Positions 55,857 through 64,000 of a stretch of DNA of 64,000 bases are shown piece by piece. The translations under genes and the position numbers were made by a program. Position 1 is the stretch's first letter. Each line of letters begins with the position of its first letter. The notes beneath the pieces were generated by a model. It was given only the letters and a program-made list of their open reading frames with translations. It had not been told where the DNA came from and made no database searches. The stretch is from Vibrio hangzhouensis (GTDB lineage Bacteria > Pseudomonadota > Gammaproteobacteria > Enterobacterales > Vibrionaceae): the NCBI RefSeq assembly GCF_900107935.1, contig NZ_FNVG01000002.1, forward strand, positions 344,157-408,156, read 5' to 3'.

Positions 55857-56513
55857 TTAGCTCGGCATCACAACCAACCCCATTGAATCCAATAACTGAC
55901 CCTGCTGCCAGTCACAAATTTTTACGCCGGTTAAATCGACTCTTCTTGGATCCAAGCCTTCAAGATCAACATGACACAAGTCAGCCCCCTGAAAACAGAA
56001 CTGTGACCAAGCCTCCGCAGAAAAGACACCTCGACTGAGATCAGACTCTTTGAGTGATGCCCCCATCAAATTGGCTCCAATCCAACGATTCTCAAACAGC
56101 TCACATTTTTCCAGTACTAAGCGCTCTAGATTGGCATAAGAGAGGTTGCACCCGGTGATAAATGCCGAACAGAAATACACGCTATGACTGACCTGATTGG
56201 CAAATCGCGCCCGTTGAAAGTTCGCTCCTTTTAGGTCACAGTCACGTAACTCAATTCCAAAGCAATCCGCACCTTCAAAGTTGCACATCGCTAACTGACA
56301 GTTGCTGAAACTGGCATCTTTCAGGGTGGCGTAATCAAACTGACACCCTTCCAGATCCGAAGTTTCAATAAACTTACAACGGTCAAATTTCGCATCAGTA
56401 AGGTCAGCCCGAGAAAAGTCACACAGGATAAACTGGCAGTTTTCAAATATTGCCTGTTGTAGCTCTTGATTAGAAAAATCGTGGTGACGATACACGGTAT
56501 CTTTAACATTCAT
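55857..56513 (-). CDS. qnr: Qnr-type pentapeptide repeat protein
   Basis: A 218-residue right-handed beta-helix, the exact length of Qnr proteins. Repeats of A(D/N)LXX run through the chain, and the Qnr-diagnostic stretch FCSAFITGCNLSYANL, followed by VLEKCELFENRWIGA, is clear. Qnr proteins mimic DNA, protect gyrase and topoisomerase IV, and lower quinolone susceptibility. GGAG precedes the ATG. Vibrio species carry such genes in the chromosome, so this is probably an intrinsic copy. No LexA box and no mobile element were seen nearby. Confidence 0.9.
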   Translation of the reverse strand: MNVKDTVYRHHDFSNQELQQAIFENCQFILCDFSRADLTDAKFDRCKFIETSDLEGCQFDYATLKDASFSNCQLAMCNFEGADCFGIELRDCDLKGANFQRARFANQVSHSVYFCSAFITGCNLSYANLERLVLEKCELFENRWIGANLMGASLKESDLSRGVFSAEAWSQFCFQGADLCHVDLEGLDPRRVDLTGVKICDWQQGQLLDSMGLVVMPS

Positions 56514-56801
56514 AACCTTACTCCTTCGTAGCGGCTGACAGACTAACACCTACACTGTCAATATTCGAGAGTTATAATCCTTTTAAAAACAACACTTTAA
56601 AACATGCCTAAATGGCCAATTTAAGGCGTCTAGAAGGCGTCAGGAGCCCGAATATATTCTATTGAGAACGCTCAGTCGTTGAAAAAAGTTTTGTGGCATG
56701 TAGAGGCAAATAGAAACAACACCTACAAACTTAAATGAACGCATATACAAATATGATTATGACCACTAAACAAATGAGGTAAAGATTGAATTTAAACTTG
56801 A

Positions 56802-56827
56802 AAGGCTAGCCCAGACTGACCAGCCTT
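56802..56827 (-). terminator. Possible terminator of the phn operon
   Basis: AAGGCT and AGCCTT can pair just after the last permease stop, with a short T-rich stretch following on the minus strand. The stem is short, so this is tentative. Confidence 0.4.
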
Positions 56828-56837
56828 CACAGTTCTG

Positions 56838-57704
56838 CTAACGCTTTTCATACAAGGGGACATTCTCACCCAAAATGTATTTCTGCCTTAGAATACTCGA
56901 TACCTTATCCAGTCCCATGATGATGGCGACAAGAACGAGCGTAATAAACATCACCACATCCCAGTTCCATAAGCGCATGTTTTCCGCATAAACCAGGCCG
57001 ATACCGCCAGCGCCGACAAAACCCAGTACCGCTGCAGAACGAGTATTTGACTCTAATTGATACAAGGTCAATGCAAGGAAGGTCGGAAACGACTGAGTAA
57101 AGATAGCAAAACGATGTTTTTGTAAATTGTTTGCTCCCAACGCGGTTAGGCCACGTGATGGCTTTTTATCTGCCGATTCGTGACTCTCGGCATACAGTTT
57201 GCCAAACAGTCCTAAATCTTGAACGAATACCGCCATAACACCAGCAAGTGGCCCTAAGCCCACCGCACGAACAAAGATCATACCCCAAATCGCCATATCA
57301 ATTCCGCGCAAAACATCAAACACACGACGCATAAAAGTTGCGATAATACGAAACGGTCCGGACATCACGTTGCGAGCGGCCATAAAAGATAAAGGCAATG
57401 CCACAAGGGATGCCGTTAACGTGCCGCCGAAAACAATCGCCAGAGTAATCGCTATCTGCTTAAAGTAATAGGCAAACGGCCAATCCCAGAAATCTCGCCA
57501 TACAAACATATGTAGGAAATAACTCATGATTTTGCTATTGCCCATTTCAAACTGCTTTGAAGACACACCAAAGAAAGCAAAAAATAGGAAGTAATACACC
57601 ACAACGCTGCTCGCGAGCACTGCAACGACGGTCAGATAGCGTTTTTGCTGCGAGAAGATCGCTTTATTTTCTTGTTTGATTTGCTCTAAGGTTAGCTCTG
57701 TCAT
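56838..57704 (-). CDS. phnE: Phosphonate-type ABC transporter permease, second copy
   Basis: A 288-residue inner membrane permease with about six helices. The EAA-type loop that contacts the ATPase reads SRGLTALGANNLQKHRF, and the end region LGFVGAGGIGLVYAENM is typical for PhnE. Its ATG overlaps the stop of the first permease gene, so the two are coupled and probably form a heterodimeric channel. Confidence 0.88.
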   Translation of the reverse strand: MTELTLEQIKQENKAIFSQQKRYLTVVAVLASSVVVYYFLFFAFFGVSSKQFEMGNSKIMSYFLHMFVWRDFWDWPFAYYFKQIAITLAIVFGGTLTASLVALPLSFMAARNVMSGPFRIIATFMRRVFDVLRGIDMAIWGMIFVRAVGLGPLAGVMAVFVQDLGLFGKLYAESHESADKKPSRGLTALGANNLQKHRFAIFTQSFPTFLALTLYQLESNTRSAAVLGFVGAGGIGLVYAENMRLWNWDVVMFITLVLVAIIMGLDKVSSILRQKYILGENVPLYEKR

Positions 57705-58576
57705 TTTACATCTCCACTAATGACTTTTTTGCGCAGCACGCCCGACGCCATATCTATTAGTGCGACGACAATGATGATCAGCAACAGCGTAATACTGACC
57801 TGATCGTGTCGACCCAAGCTGATGTTAGTCATCAGTTCTTGACCAATACCACCCGCTCCGACTAGACCTAGAATGGTCGACGAGCGAAAGTTAATTTCAA
57901 ATCGTAAGAACATATACGACAGCACTGTCGGCTTAATTTGCGGCCAGAATGCAAAACGAAGTCTCTGCACTGGTGTTGAGGCACACGCTGTTAAACCTCG
58001 CACAGGTTTATCTGAAATAGTTTCGATGGATTCATAAAACAGCTTGGTGAGACTGCCAATGGTATGCAGCGTTAACGCCACGAAACCAGGAAAGGTTCCG
58101 ACACCATAAGCCATCACAAACATCACCGCCCACGCCAGCTCAGGCATGGTGCGCAAGAAAGCAACAAAGGATCGTACAGCCACTCTAACAGGTGCAGTAG
58201 CATAACCATTACTAGCGGCTAAGAATGCCAGGATGATCGCAATGACTGATGACACTAAAGTCGCGGCAATCGCAACATTAATGGTTTCCCACAACAGAGG
58301 GATTTGAATATGTAGGCGATAGCCCCAGTAAATCAGAGAACCGGGAACCGCACGACCACTCTCATCACGACTGGCGAATAAGACATCCCATGACAGCTGG
58401 GGAAGTGTGTCGTAGATATAATCGAAAAGTGCAGGCGCGTTATGTAAAATGGTTGAAAGGCTAAACTCTGCATAGTGCCCAGAAAGCAAATAAAGCAGCA
58501 TAAACATGGATGACCACATAAGTGCATCCATCTTCTGCTTACGACGAGCCTGTTGGTAATATTGTTCAAACTGCAT
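57701..58576 (-). CDS. phnE: Phosphonate-type ABC transporter permease, first copy
   Basis: A 291-residue paralogue of the next gene, with about six helices, the coupling loop VRGLTACASTPVQRLRF and the motif LGLVGAGGIGQELM. It follows phnD after 62 bases that contain a small stem-loop. With the second copy it forms the membrane part of the importer. Confidence 0.88.
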   Translation of the reverse strand: MQFEQYYQQARRKQKMDALMWSSMFMLLYLLSGHYAEFSLSTILHNAPALFDYIYDTLPQLSWDVLFASRDESGRAVPGSLIYWGYRLHIQIPLLWETINVAIAATLVSSVIAIILAFLAASNGYATAPVRVAVRSFVAFLRTMPELAWAVMFVMAYGVGTFPGFVALTLHTIGSLTKLFYESIETISDKPVRGLTACASTPVQRLRFAFWPQIKPTVLSYMFLRFEINFRSSTILGLVGAGGIGQELMTNISLGRHDQVSITLLLIIIVVALIDMASGVLRKKVISGDVK

Positions 58577-58599
58577 GAAATTGACCGTAGAAGTAATAA

Positions 58600-58619
58600 G
58601 CTGGCAGCAACCTGCCAGC
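58600..58619 (-). repeat. Stem-loop between phnD and the first phnE
   Basis: GCTGGCAG and CTGCCAGC form a perfect eight-base stem with a four-base loop just after the phnD stop. There is only a short T-rich stretch behind it. Such elements often raise the level of the binding protein over the permease. Confidence 0.6.
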
Positions 58620-58638
58620 CTTTAATTAGGAGGAGTGA

Positions 58639-59565
58639 TTAACGCTGAGCGAATTTGGTCGCTTTAACTAAGTCGATGATTGACTGGTATTCAGCAACAC
58701 TGGTCTCTTCTAAGTGAAGTGAGCCACCCGCCGCTTTGCTAAAGCAAGCGTTATCTTCACGGTCCAGCTTCTTCACAGCGGCAATAAGCTTATCTTTGAA
58801 CTCAGGATCTAGACGGTTGCTTACAATAGTTGGGCCATTAGCAATAAGTGGCGACTGCCAAATAATGCGTACTTTTTTCATTAAGTCAGCGTCATGGTTC
58901 ATATAACGTAGCAACGCGCCAGCGCTATACCCTTTATAAACGTCGCCAACCATCGATGACCACGTTACTGCGGCATCAAACTGACCGTTAAGAACACCGA
59001 CGATGTCTTGTTCATGACCACCAGAGAAGTTGACCGATTTGAAGAAACCATCAAATTGGTTATCCATGTTTCCACCCAGTGTATTTTCTAACTGGTTGTT
59101 TGGAATAAGAAAGCCCGATGTCGAGTTTGGATCAGCGAAGGAGAACACCTTGCCTTTCAAGTCTTCAATTGACTGATATGGACTATCTTCTTTAACCAAA
59201 ATAACCGAGTGATAGCCGCGAGAGTTATCGGTGTTATCCACAGTGATACCGACCAAATCCACCGCTTTAGGGTCATTCAGGTACACTTCAGCGTATGACT
59301 TGGGTGACATGTTGATGACCAGGTCGATTTTTTCACCCAGCAAGCCTTGAATAACTGCGTTGTAGTCGCTGGAGTTACGAATGTTGGTTTTCACACCCAA
59401 CTCAGCGTTTAAGAAATTAGCCACACACTGGTTGTCACCAATTTGGGCTGCTGCATTTTGACCACCTAAAATACCTAGGTTGATTTCACTTGGAGCAGCC
59501 GCATTCGCGTTAAAAGTCATTGCAGACGCAACGGCGATACCAATAGATAGAAGCTTTTTCATCAC
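58639..59565 (-). CDS. phnD: Phosphonate-type ABC transporter substrate-binding protein
   Basis: A 308-residue periplasmic protein with a signal peptide (cleavage near NANAAAP, about residue 22). PhnD-family features are INLGILGGQNAAAQ, FADPNSTSGFLIPN (a serine/threonine-rich oxyanion loop) and DAAVTWSSMVGD. Relatives bind 2-aminoethylphosphonate, phosphite or similar oxyanions. No phosphonate-degrading gene is nearby, so the ligand is not settled. Confidence 0.88.
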   Translation of the reverse strand: MMKKLLSIGIAVASAMTFNANAAAPSEINLGILGGQNAAAQIGDNQCVANFLNAELGVKTNIRNSSDYNAVIQGLLGEKIDLVINMSPKSYAEVYLNDPKAVDLVGITVDNTDNSRGYHSVILVKEDSPYQSIEDLKGKVFSFADPNSTSGFLIPNNQLENTLGGNMDNQFDGFFKSVNFSGGHEQDIVGVLNGQFDAAVTWSSMVGDVYKGYSAGALLRYMNHDADLMKKVRIIWQSPLIANGPTIVSNRLDPEFKDKLIAAVKKLDREDNACFSKAAGGSLHLEETSVAEYQSIIDLVKATKFAQR

Positions 59566-59604
59566 TTGTCCTTAAAATTTATTGTGTCCAGTTTTCCGAT
59601 TGGA

Positions 59605-60444
59605 TCAGTTGATTTGGTCGATCTCATCGCCATAGAGGCGATGTAAAACATCATCATTGAGGCCAGAAGGATGTCCGTCGTAAATCACCTTACCTTTGGC
59701 AAGACCAATTACTCGGGAGCAATACTCCTGAACCAGTTCGATTGAGTGAAGATTTACCATTACCGCCACACCATCACGGCTGACTTTTTGCAGCGCTTCC
59801 ATAATGCGAACGGTATTTTTTGGGTCCAACGAGGCAACCGGCTCGTCGGCAAGCAGGATCTTGGGGTTTTGCATCATCGCACGGCAAATCGCCACACGTT
59901 GTTGTTGTCCGCCAGAGAGGTTTTCTGCACGTTGCAGTGCATAGGGCAACATGTTGAGCCACTTAAGCAGTTGGATAGCTTGAGCTTTGTCTTGGTCGCT
60001 GAAAATTTTAAGCAATGATTTAAGCGTCGAGGTATGACTCAAACGTCCGAGCAAGACATTGGAAATTACATCCAAGCGAGGCACTAAGCAAAAATCCTGG
60101 AAAATCATGCCGCAGTGGGTACGCCACTCGCGGATTTCCTTTCTCGACATCGACAGTACATTGTCAGTCGATAGGTCTTTATGCACATTGAGAATTTCGC
60201 CACTGGTCGCAGGGATGGTGCCATTTAAGGTATGTAACAACGTGGATTTTCCCGCTCCTGAACGACCTACCACAGCAACAAATTCACCGGCGTGGAGCTC
60301 AAAGCTGATTCCATCGAGAACCACTTTTCCTTGTTGGTAAGACTTAGTCAAAGCGCGAGTTTCAAGAACCTTTCTACCCAGTTGTGGCGATACAAACTCC
60401 TCTGTATTCGATACAACCGTCAGTTCCGGCATGGTCATGGCCAT
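59605..60444 (-). CDS. phnC: Phosphonate-type ABC transporter ATP-binding protein
   Basis: A 279-residue ATPase with Walker [12 protein letters not shown]-loop in [10 protein letters not shown], signature NLSGGQQQR and Walker B ILLADEP. I take the ATG ten bases after GGA; the earlier in-frame TTG lacks a site. It is the first gene of the phnCDEE operon. I looked for a Pho box before it and found no convincing one. Confidence 0.9.
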   Translation of the reverse strand: MAMTMPELTVVSNTEEFVSPQLGRKVLETRALTKSYQQGKVVLDGISFELHAGEFVAVVGRSGAGKSTLLHTLNGTIPATSGEILNVHKDLSTDNVLSMSRKEIREWRTHCGMIFQDFCLVPRLDVISNVLLGRLSHTSTLKSLLKIFSDQDKAQAIQLLKWLNMLPYALQRAENLSGGQQQRVAICRAMMQNPKILLADEPVASLDPKNTVRIMEALQKVSRDGVAVMVNLHSIELVQEYCSRVIGLAKGKVIYDGHPSGLNDDVLHRLYGDEIDQIN

Positions 60445-60703
60445 AAGTTTTATTCCAGTCAATAGTGTTTACTGACTGAATATTAGAGCGTGAGTTTTTG
60501 ACGAATTCGGGATAGTTTTGTGACTGATTTATGAACAAACCAGCTGTACAAACACAAATATCCAAGTGAAGAGCAACCAACGAGACACAATCTCGTCCGA
60601 CTCAAGCTACCAGAGTTGATTTGATTAAGTGTTATTGCAAGTAAACTTAAAGGCTATAAGCTAAAACTCACCTCGACCGATGACATTAGGGAAGTACTAG
60701 ATA

Positions 60704-61366
60704 ATGAAATTGTTGATTTTTCTTGGGTCAGTAAGAGAGAGCACCCCACCTCGACCCGCACGACTGGGCGCAAGAGTCAGTGACGCCTGTCTGTCTCTGC
60801 TAAGGCGCTTTTATCCTGACATTGAAGTGGAAATCATCGACCCTCTTACCTTGAGCTTTGATGCGGTTTTTAAGCCTGAATTTGCTTACAGCCGAAGTAA
60901 AGTACCAGAAGACCTAAAGCAATTGGCAGCGAAGATTGAACAAGCCGATGGCTATGTGATGGTCTCACCTGAGTACAATCACTCCATGAGTCCGGCACTA
61001 GCACACCTTCTTAATCACTTTGGCAGCTCTCTTTTTTCTTATAAACCCAGTGCGATTGTGACCTATTCTGCAGGACAGTGGGGAGGGGCCAGAGCGGCGA
61101 TATCAATGCGTGCTTTTCTCTCGGAGCTAGGTTGTTTGCCAGTATCTGCCATGATTCATATTCCCAATGCCGCTAGTGTGTTCGATGAGAAAGGCGACGC
61201 CCAAAACGAAGCGTCTCAACAAGAGTGGGACAGTTATATGAATCGAACGCTGGCTCAGCTTATTTGGTGGGCGGAAGGTGCCAAAGTTCAGCGCGGCGCC
61301 AGCGATCCAGCTGAACTTATTCAAGCGTTTCAACGCGACCCTTCACAGAGGAACGCGCCAAAATAG
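60704..61366 (+). CDS. NAD(P)H-dependent FMN reductase family protein
   Basis: A 220-residue flavodoxin-like reductase. The FMN phosphate loop reads LGSVRESTPPRPARLG, and the isoalloxazine-side motif is MVSPEYNHSMSPALAHLLNHF. Such enzymes reduce FMN, azo dyes, chromate or quinones. It diverges from the phn operon and lies near two oxidative-stress genes, which suggests redox defence, but the substrate is unknown. Confidence 0.85.
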   Translation: MKLLIFLGSVRESTPPRPARLGARVSDACLSLLRRFYPDIEVEIIDPLTLSFDAVFKPEFAYSRSKVPEDLKQLAAKIEQADGYVMVSPEYNHSMSPALAHLLNHFGSSLFSYKPSAIVTYSAGQWGGARAAISMRAFLSELGCLPVSAMIHIPNAASVFDEKGDAQNEASQQEWDSYMNRTLAQLIWWAEGAKVQRGASDPAELIQAFQRDPSQRNAPK

Positions 61367-61379
61367 TCAGCACTCGAGG

Positions 61380-61856
61380 CTATTTTTTGTACTTATGCAA
61401 AATAGCCTTGGGGATATGACAATAGTCATTCGGGTGAAGAGTGAGTCGGTCTTGATGTTCGTCATCACTCTTTACGTAATTGCTAAGTGGCAACACCTCA
61501 ACCACGATTTTATCTGCATCGGAACGCTCGGCAATGCAACGTTTCACTCGCTCAAGATGTTCTGGATTTACACTATAAACTCCGGTGCGATATTTCTCCC
61601 CGACATCAATCCCTTGCTTGTTTAGGCTATAAGGGTCAATGATTTCAAAAAAGAAATCCATAAGCTGCTCAATCGATACCTGGCTCGTATCAAATTGAGT
61701 TCGAACGCACTCGGCATAACCGTCATAGGCACTTTGAGTTGAATTTGTCGTTCCATTCACACGTCCCGCTTCGGTAGCAATTACCCCCGGAAGATAACGC
61801 ATAAATTCCTGGACACCCCAAAGGCAGCCACCAGCAAAATAGAGCTCTTCTCTCAT
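61380..61856 (-). CDS. msrA: Peptide-methionine (S)-S-oxide reductase, variant
   Basis: A 158-residue MsrA-fold protein. The catalytic Cys is in FAGGCLWGVQEF; the family's usual GCFWG has Leu in place of Phe. The later YDGYAECVRTQFD replaces the common GHAEVV block, and GVYSVNPEHLERV matches the usual YRSGIY region. It is therefore a diverged paralogue and may differ in substrate or resolving cysteine use. I start it at the second Met, which gives the normal MsrA N-terminus. Confidence 0.8.
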   Translation of the reverse strand: MREELYFAGGCLWGVQEFMRYLPGVIATEAGRVNGTTNSTQSAYDGYAECVRTQFDTSQVSIEQLMDFFFEIIDPYSLNKQGIDVGEKYRTGVYSVNPEHLERVKRCIAERSDADKIVVEVLPLSNYVKSDDEHQDRLTLHPNDYCHIPKAILHKYKK

Positions 61857-61977
61857 TGTATTCTCGCTAAAACCCATGACACGCTGACTCTACCAGATTT
61901 TGAAACAACAATAACCTCGGTATCATAAATAACGCAGTGGTCGGAGTAATCCTTCAAATATGTAACGATAAACAAAA

Positions 61978-62005
61978 AAGCGCAGCTCTATAACAAACTG
62001 CGCTT
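61978..62005 (-). terminator. Terminator of ahpF
   Basis: AAGCGCAG and CTGCGCTT form an eight-base stem, and the minus strand continues TTTTGTTT. It is 20 bases after the ahpF stop. Confidence 0.87.
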
Positions 62006-62024
62006 CCTCTTACTTCGCTCTAGA

Positions 62025-63617
62025 TTAGGCGATTTCTGCCACTTTCACAGGCGCAGGATTACGAATCAAGAAATCAAAGGCGCCCAGGCTCGCTTTTGCA
62101 CCCTCACCCATTGCAATGATGATTTGCTTGTAAGGAACGGTAGTCACATCACCTGCTGCAAACACACCTTTCATACTGGTTGCGCCGTGGGCATCGACTT
62201 CGATTTCACCGCGTGGTGAAAGCTCGACTTTTGTGCCTTTTAGCCATTCACTGTTTGGAACCAGGCCGATTTGAACAAAGATACCTGCAAGCTCAATCTG
62301 CTTGATTTCATCTGTGTTGCGATCTTTGTACTCAAGACCTGTCACGCGAGTGCCGTCACCAAGAACTTCCGTGGTTTGTGCCATGGTGATGATATCGATG
62401 TTCGGCATGCTGTTGGCTTTGTCGATAAGCACTTGGTCTGCGCGAAGTACATCAGCAAATTCAAGAACGGTTACATGCTCAACGATACCCGCTAAGTCAA
62501 TCGCCGCTTCAATACCTGAGTTACCACCACCGATAACCGCCGTACGTTTGCCTTTAAACAGTGGACCATCACAGTGAGGACAGTACGCCACGCCTTTGTT
62601 GCGATATTCTTGCTCGCCTGGGACGTTCATTTCGCGCCAACGTGCACCCGTACTGGTAATCACAGAGCGAGCTTTTAGCACTGCGCCGCTTTCTAGTACC
62701 ACATGGGTGTAACCATCTTCAGTATCCTCTGCATCGATGATATTTGCTGCACGCTGCTCAGTGATTACTTCAACACCGTACTCTTTAACGTGCTCTTCTA
62801 AACTTGCCACCAGCTTAGGACCTGTGGTTGCTTTCACTGAAATAAAGTTCTCGATGGCCATGGTGTCCATCACCTGACCACCAAAGCGATCCGCTACAAC
62901 ACCAGTGCGAATGCCTTTACGCGCTGCATAAATAGCCGCTGAAGAGCCCGCAGGGCCACCACCGACAACAAGTACATCAAACGGTACGGTTTCGTTGAGT
63001 TGGTTGGCTTTTTTCTCCGCCGCCCCCGTGTCCACTTTGTTCAGAATTTCATTAAGAGACATACGTCCCTGACCGAATAGTTCACCGTTAATGAACACAC
63101 TTGGTACCGCCATGATGTCGCGCTGTTTCACTTCCTCTTGGAACGCTGCACCGTCGATCATGGTGACGTTCACCAGTGGATTAATCGCAGCCATCATGTT
63201 AAAGGCTTGAACCACTTCTGGGCAGTTTTGGCATGATAACGAGATAAAGATCTCAACATCTAGGGGTGAGTTCAGCTCTGCAATTTGCTCAATGGTTTCC
63301 GCTTCTAGCTTGATTGGGTGACCACCTGTGTGCAGTAGCGCTAGCACTAGTGACGTAAATTCGTGACCCATAGGCAGACCGGCAAAGCCAATTGCGGTGC
63401 CCTTCTCTGGGTTAACTACGCGCATAACTGGTTTGCGCGGGCTGGCTGCGTCGTCACGGACAACGTCAATTTTGCTGCTTAGTGATGCGATGTCATCTGC
63501 TAGAGATTGGATCTTGCTGGCCGTATCACTGTCATCAAGGCTGAGAACTAATTGAACTTGGGTTTTTACGTTTTCTAAATACGCTTTTAGCTGCTGCTTC
63601 ATTGCTTGATCTAACAT
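62025..63617 (-). CDS. ahpF: Alkyl hydroperoxide reductase subunit F
   Basis: A 530-residue flavoprotein that passes electrons from NADH to AhpC. The N-terminal thioredoxin-like part has the CQNC disulfide at residues 129/132, the same numbering as E. coli AhpF as I recall. The TrxB-like part shows [16 protein letters not shown] for FAD, CPHC near 350 and [15 protein letters not shown] for NADH. It follows ahpC in the same direction after a large stem-loop. Confidence 0.95.
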   Translation of the reverse strand: MLDQAMKQQLKAYLENVKTQVQLVLSLDDSDTASKIQSLADDIASLSSKIDVVRDDAASPRKPVMRVVNPEKGTAIGFAGLPMGHEFTSLVLALLHTGGHPIKLEAETIEQIAELNSPLDVEIFISLSCQNCPEVVQAFNMMAAINPLVNVTMIDGAAFQEEVKQRDIMAVPSVFINGELFGQGRMSLNEILNKVDTGAAEKKANQLNETVPFDVLVVGGGPAGSSAAIYAARKGIRTGVVADRFGGQVMDTMAIENFISVKATTGPKLVASLEEHVKEYGVEVITEQRAANIIDAEDTEDGYTHVVLESGAVLKARSVITSTGARWREMNVPGEQEYRNKGVAYCPHCDGPLFKGKRTAVIGGGNSGIEAAIDLAGIVEHVTVLEFADVLRADQVLIDKANSMPNIDIITMAQTTEVLGDGTRVTGLEYKDRNTDEIKQIELAGIFVQIGLVPNSEWLKGTKVELSPRGEIEVDAHGATSMKGVFAAGDVTTVPYKQIIIAMGEGAKASLGAFDFLIRNPAPVKVAEIA

Positions 63618-63719
63618 ACTGATACCTATTCTATAAGACTGCTTAACATCAGAAGGAATTAAAAAGGGATAAATTAAGGGGACCCTTTTGATGTTGAATT
63701 AATACTGCGTTTAAAGGGT

Positions 63720-63778
63720 GCACGCCCCCACTTTTACCAGCCAATGGTAAAAGCCATAAAAGTGACTGCGGGGCGTGC
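63720..63778 (-). repeat. Large stem-loop between ahpC and ahpF
   Basis: GCACGCCCC at 63720 pairs with GGGGCGTGC at 63770, with an inner CTTTTACC/GGTAAAAG hairpin that competes with an ACTTTTA/TAAAAGT pairing. No long U-tract follows directly. It may partly terminate or process the ahpCF transcript so that AhpC exceeds AhpF. Confidence 0.65.
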
Positions 63779-63832
63779 AACACGGACACGAAATGCCGTC
63801 TATTGCTGCGTTTGGTTAAGCTCTAAGAGCGT

Positions 63833-64000
63833 TTAGATTTTGCCAACCAGGTCCAGAGATGGTGCGAGTGTTTCTTCACCTTCTTTCCATTTCGCCGGGC
63901 AAACTTCACCAGGATTCGCTGCTACGTATTGCGCTGCTTTCACTTTACGCATCAGGTCTTCTGCGTCACGGCCAATGCCTTCTGCTGTGATTTCCATTGC
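63833..64000 (-). CDS. ahpC: Alkyl hydroperoxide reductase subunit C, 3' end only
   Basis: Only the last 55 codons lie in the window; the gene continues past the right edge. The visible tail contains [18 protein letters not shown], the resolving cysteine in [13 protein letters not shown] and the ending [11 protein letters not shown], all nearly identical to E. coli AhpC as I recall. The enzyme reduces peroxides and is recycled by the adjacent AhpF. Confidence 0.95.
   Translation of the reverse strand, partial: AMEITAEGIGRDAEDLMRKVKAAQYVAANPGEVCPAKWKEGEETLAPSLDLVGKI

Noticed and set aside
60445..60703. A Pho box before phnC
   Set aside because: There are CAGTCA-like words, but no pair of CTGTCAT half-sites at 11-bp spacing.
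1..64000. CRISPR arrays, insertion sequences, prophage genes, rRNA or tRNA genes
   Set aside because: I saw no spaced direct-repeat array, transposase, integrase, phage protein, rRNA or tRNA-like structure anywhere in the window.

Overview
The window looks like a piece of a Vibrio genome, or a close Vibrionaceae relative. The evidence is an apparent Qrr quorum-sensing small RNA with its sigma-54 promoter and LuxO-type boxes, a divergent malT / malP-malQ-glgB block (an arrangement I recall from V. cholerae chromosome II), a chromosomal Qnr-type protein, DUF413/MaoP, an NqrB-type subunit, and many c-di-GMP and chemotaxis genes. Placement on the smaller chromosome is an inference from gene content only.

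Layout. 1-5.3 kb: a cut-off lipoprotein, a beta-barrel outer membrane protein, a DUF3302/HlyD pair (YiaW/YiaV type), an exported glycine-rich protein and a lipoprotein lipase. Two promoters here share unusual ACTAGT elements spaced exactly 12 bp apart. 5.7-7.6 kb: a secreted multidomain protein ending in a polysaccharide-lyase-like domain. 7.8-13.4 kb: a GNAT/HD/PhzF operon, then a blue-light cluster (Cry-DASH, FeS-type photolyase, SDR, DUF2256). 13.5-14.8 kb: a lone nqrB without the other nqr genes. 15-27.7 kb: signalling and DNA repair, with two GGDEF cyclases, an HD-GYP phosphodiesterase, an XRE/DUF3612 regulator, the Qrr RNA, an Ada-AlkA fusion overlapping ogt, maoP and a NIT-domain chemoreceptor.

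28-44 kb is a uronate-polysaccharide utilisation locus. It encodes KdgK, Eda, an esterase, an RpiB-fold isomerase (DhuI-like), YgjV, KduD, KdgR, a large LamG/BNR_4 secreted protein (probable lyase), a KdgM-type porin, a fused TRAP transporter with its binding protein, a GH88 unsaturated glucuronyl hydrolase and a LacI regulator. Together these give a full route: extracellular lysis, outer-membrane entry, TRAP import, release of the unsaturated uronate, isomerisation, reduction to KDG, phosphorylation, and aldol cleavage to pyruvate and glyceraldehyde 3-phosphate. No sulfatase, PTS or hexosamine genes are present, so a non-sulfated or simple uronate polymer is more likely than a sulfated glycosaminoglycan.

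44-55 kb is the maltodextrin/glycogen block (glgB, malQ, malP, malT). 55-64 kb carries a lipoprotein, a Qnr protein, a phosphonate-type ABC importer without catabolic genes, an FMN reductase, MsrA, AhpF and the 3' end of ahpC.

The most informative non-coding findings are the Qrr RNA at about 21.5-21.6 kb, the 12-bp-phased ACTAGT arrays, candidate KdgR and LacI operators in the uronate locus, and a bidirectional terminator inside the malP-malT divergent region.
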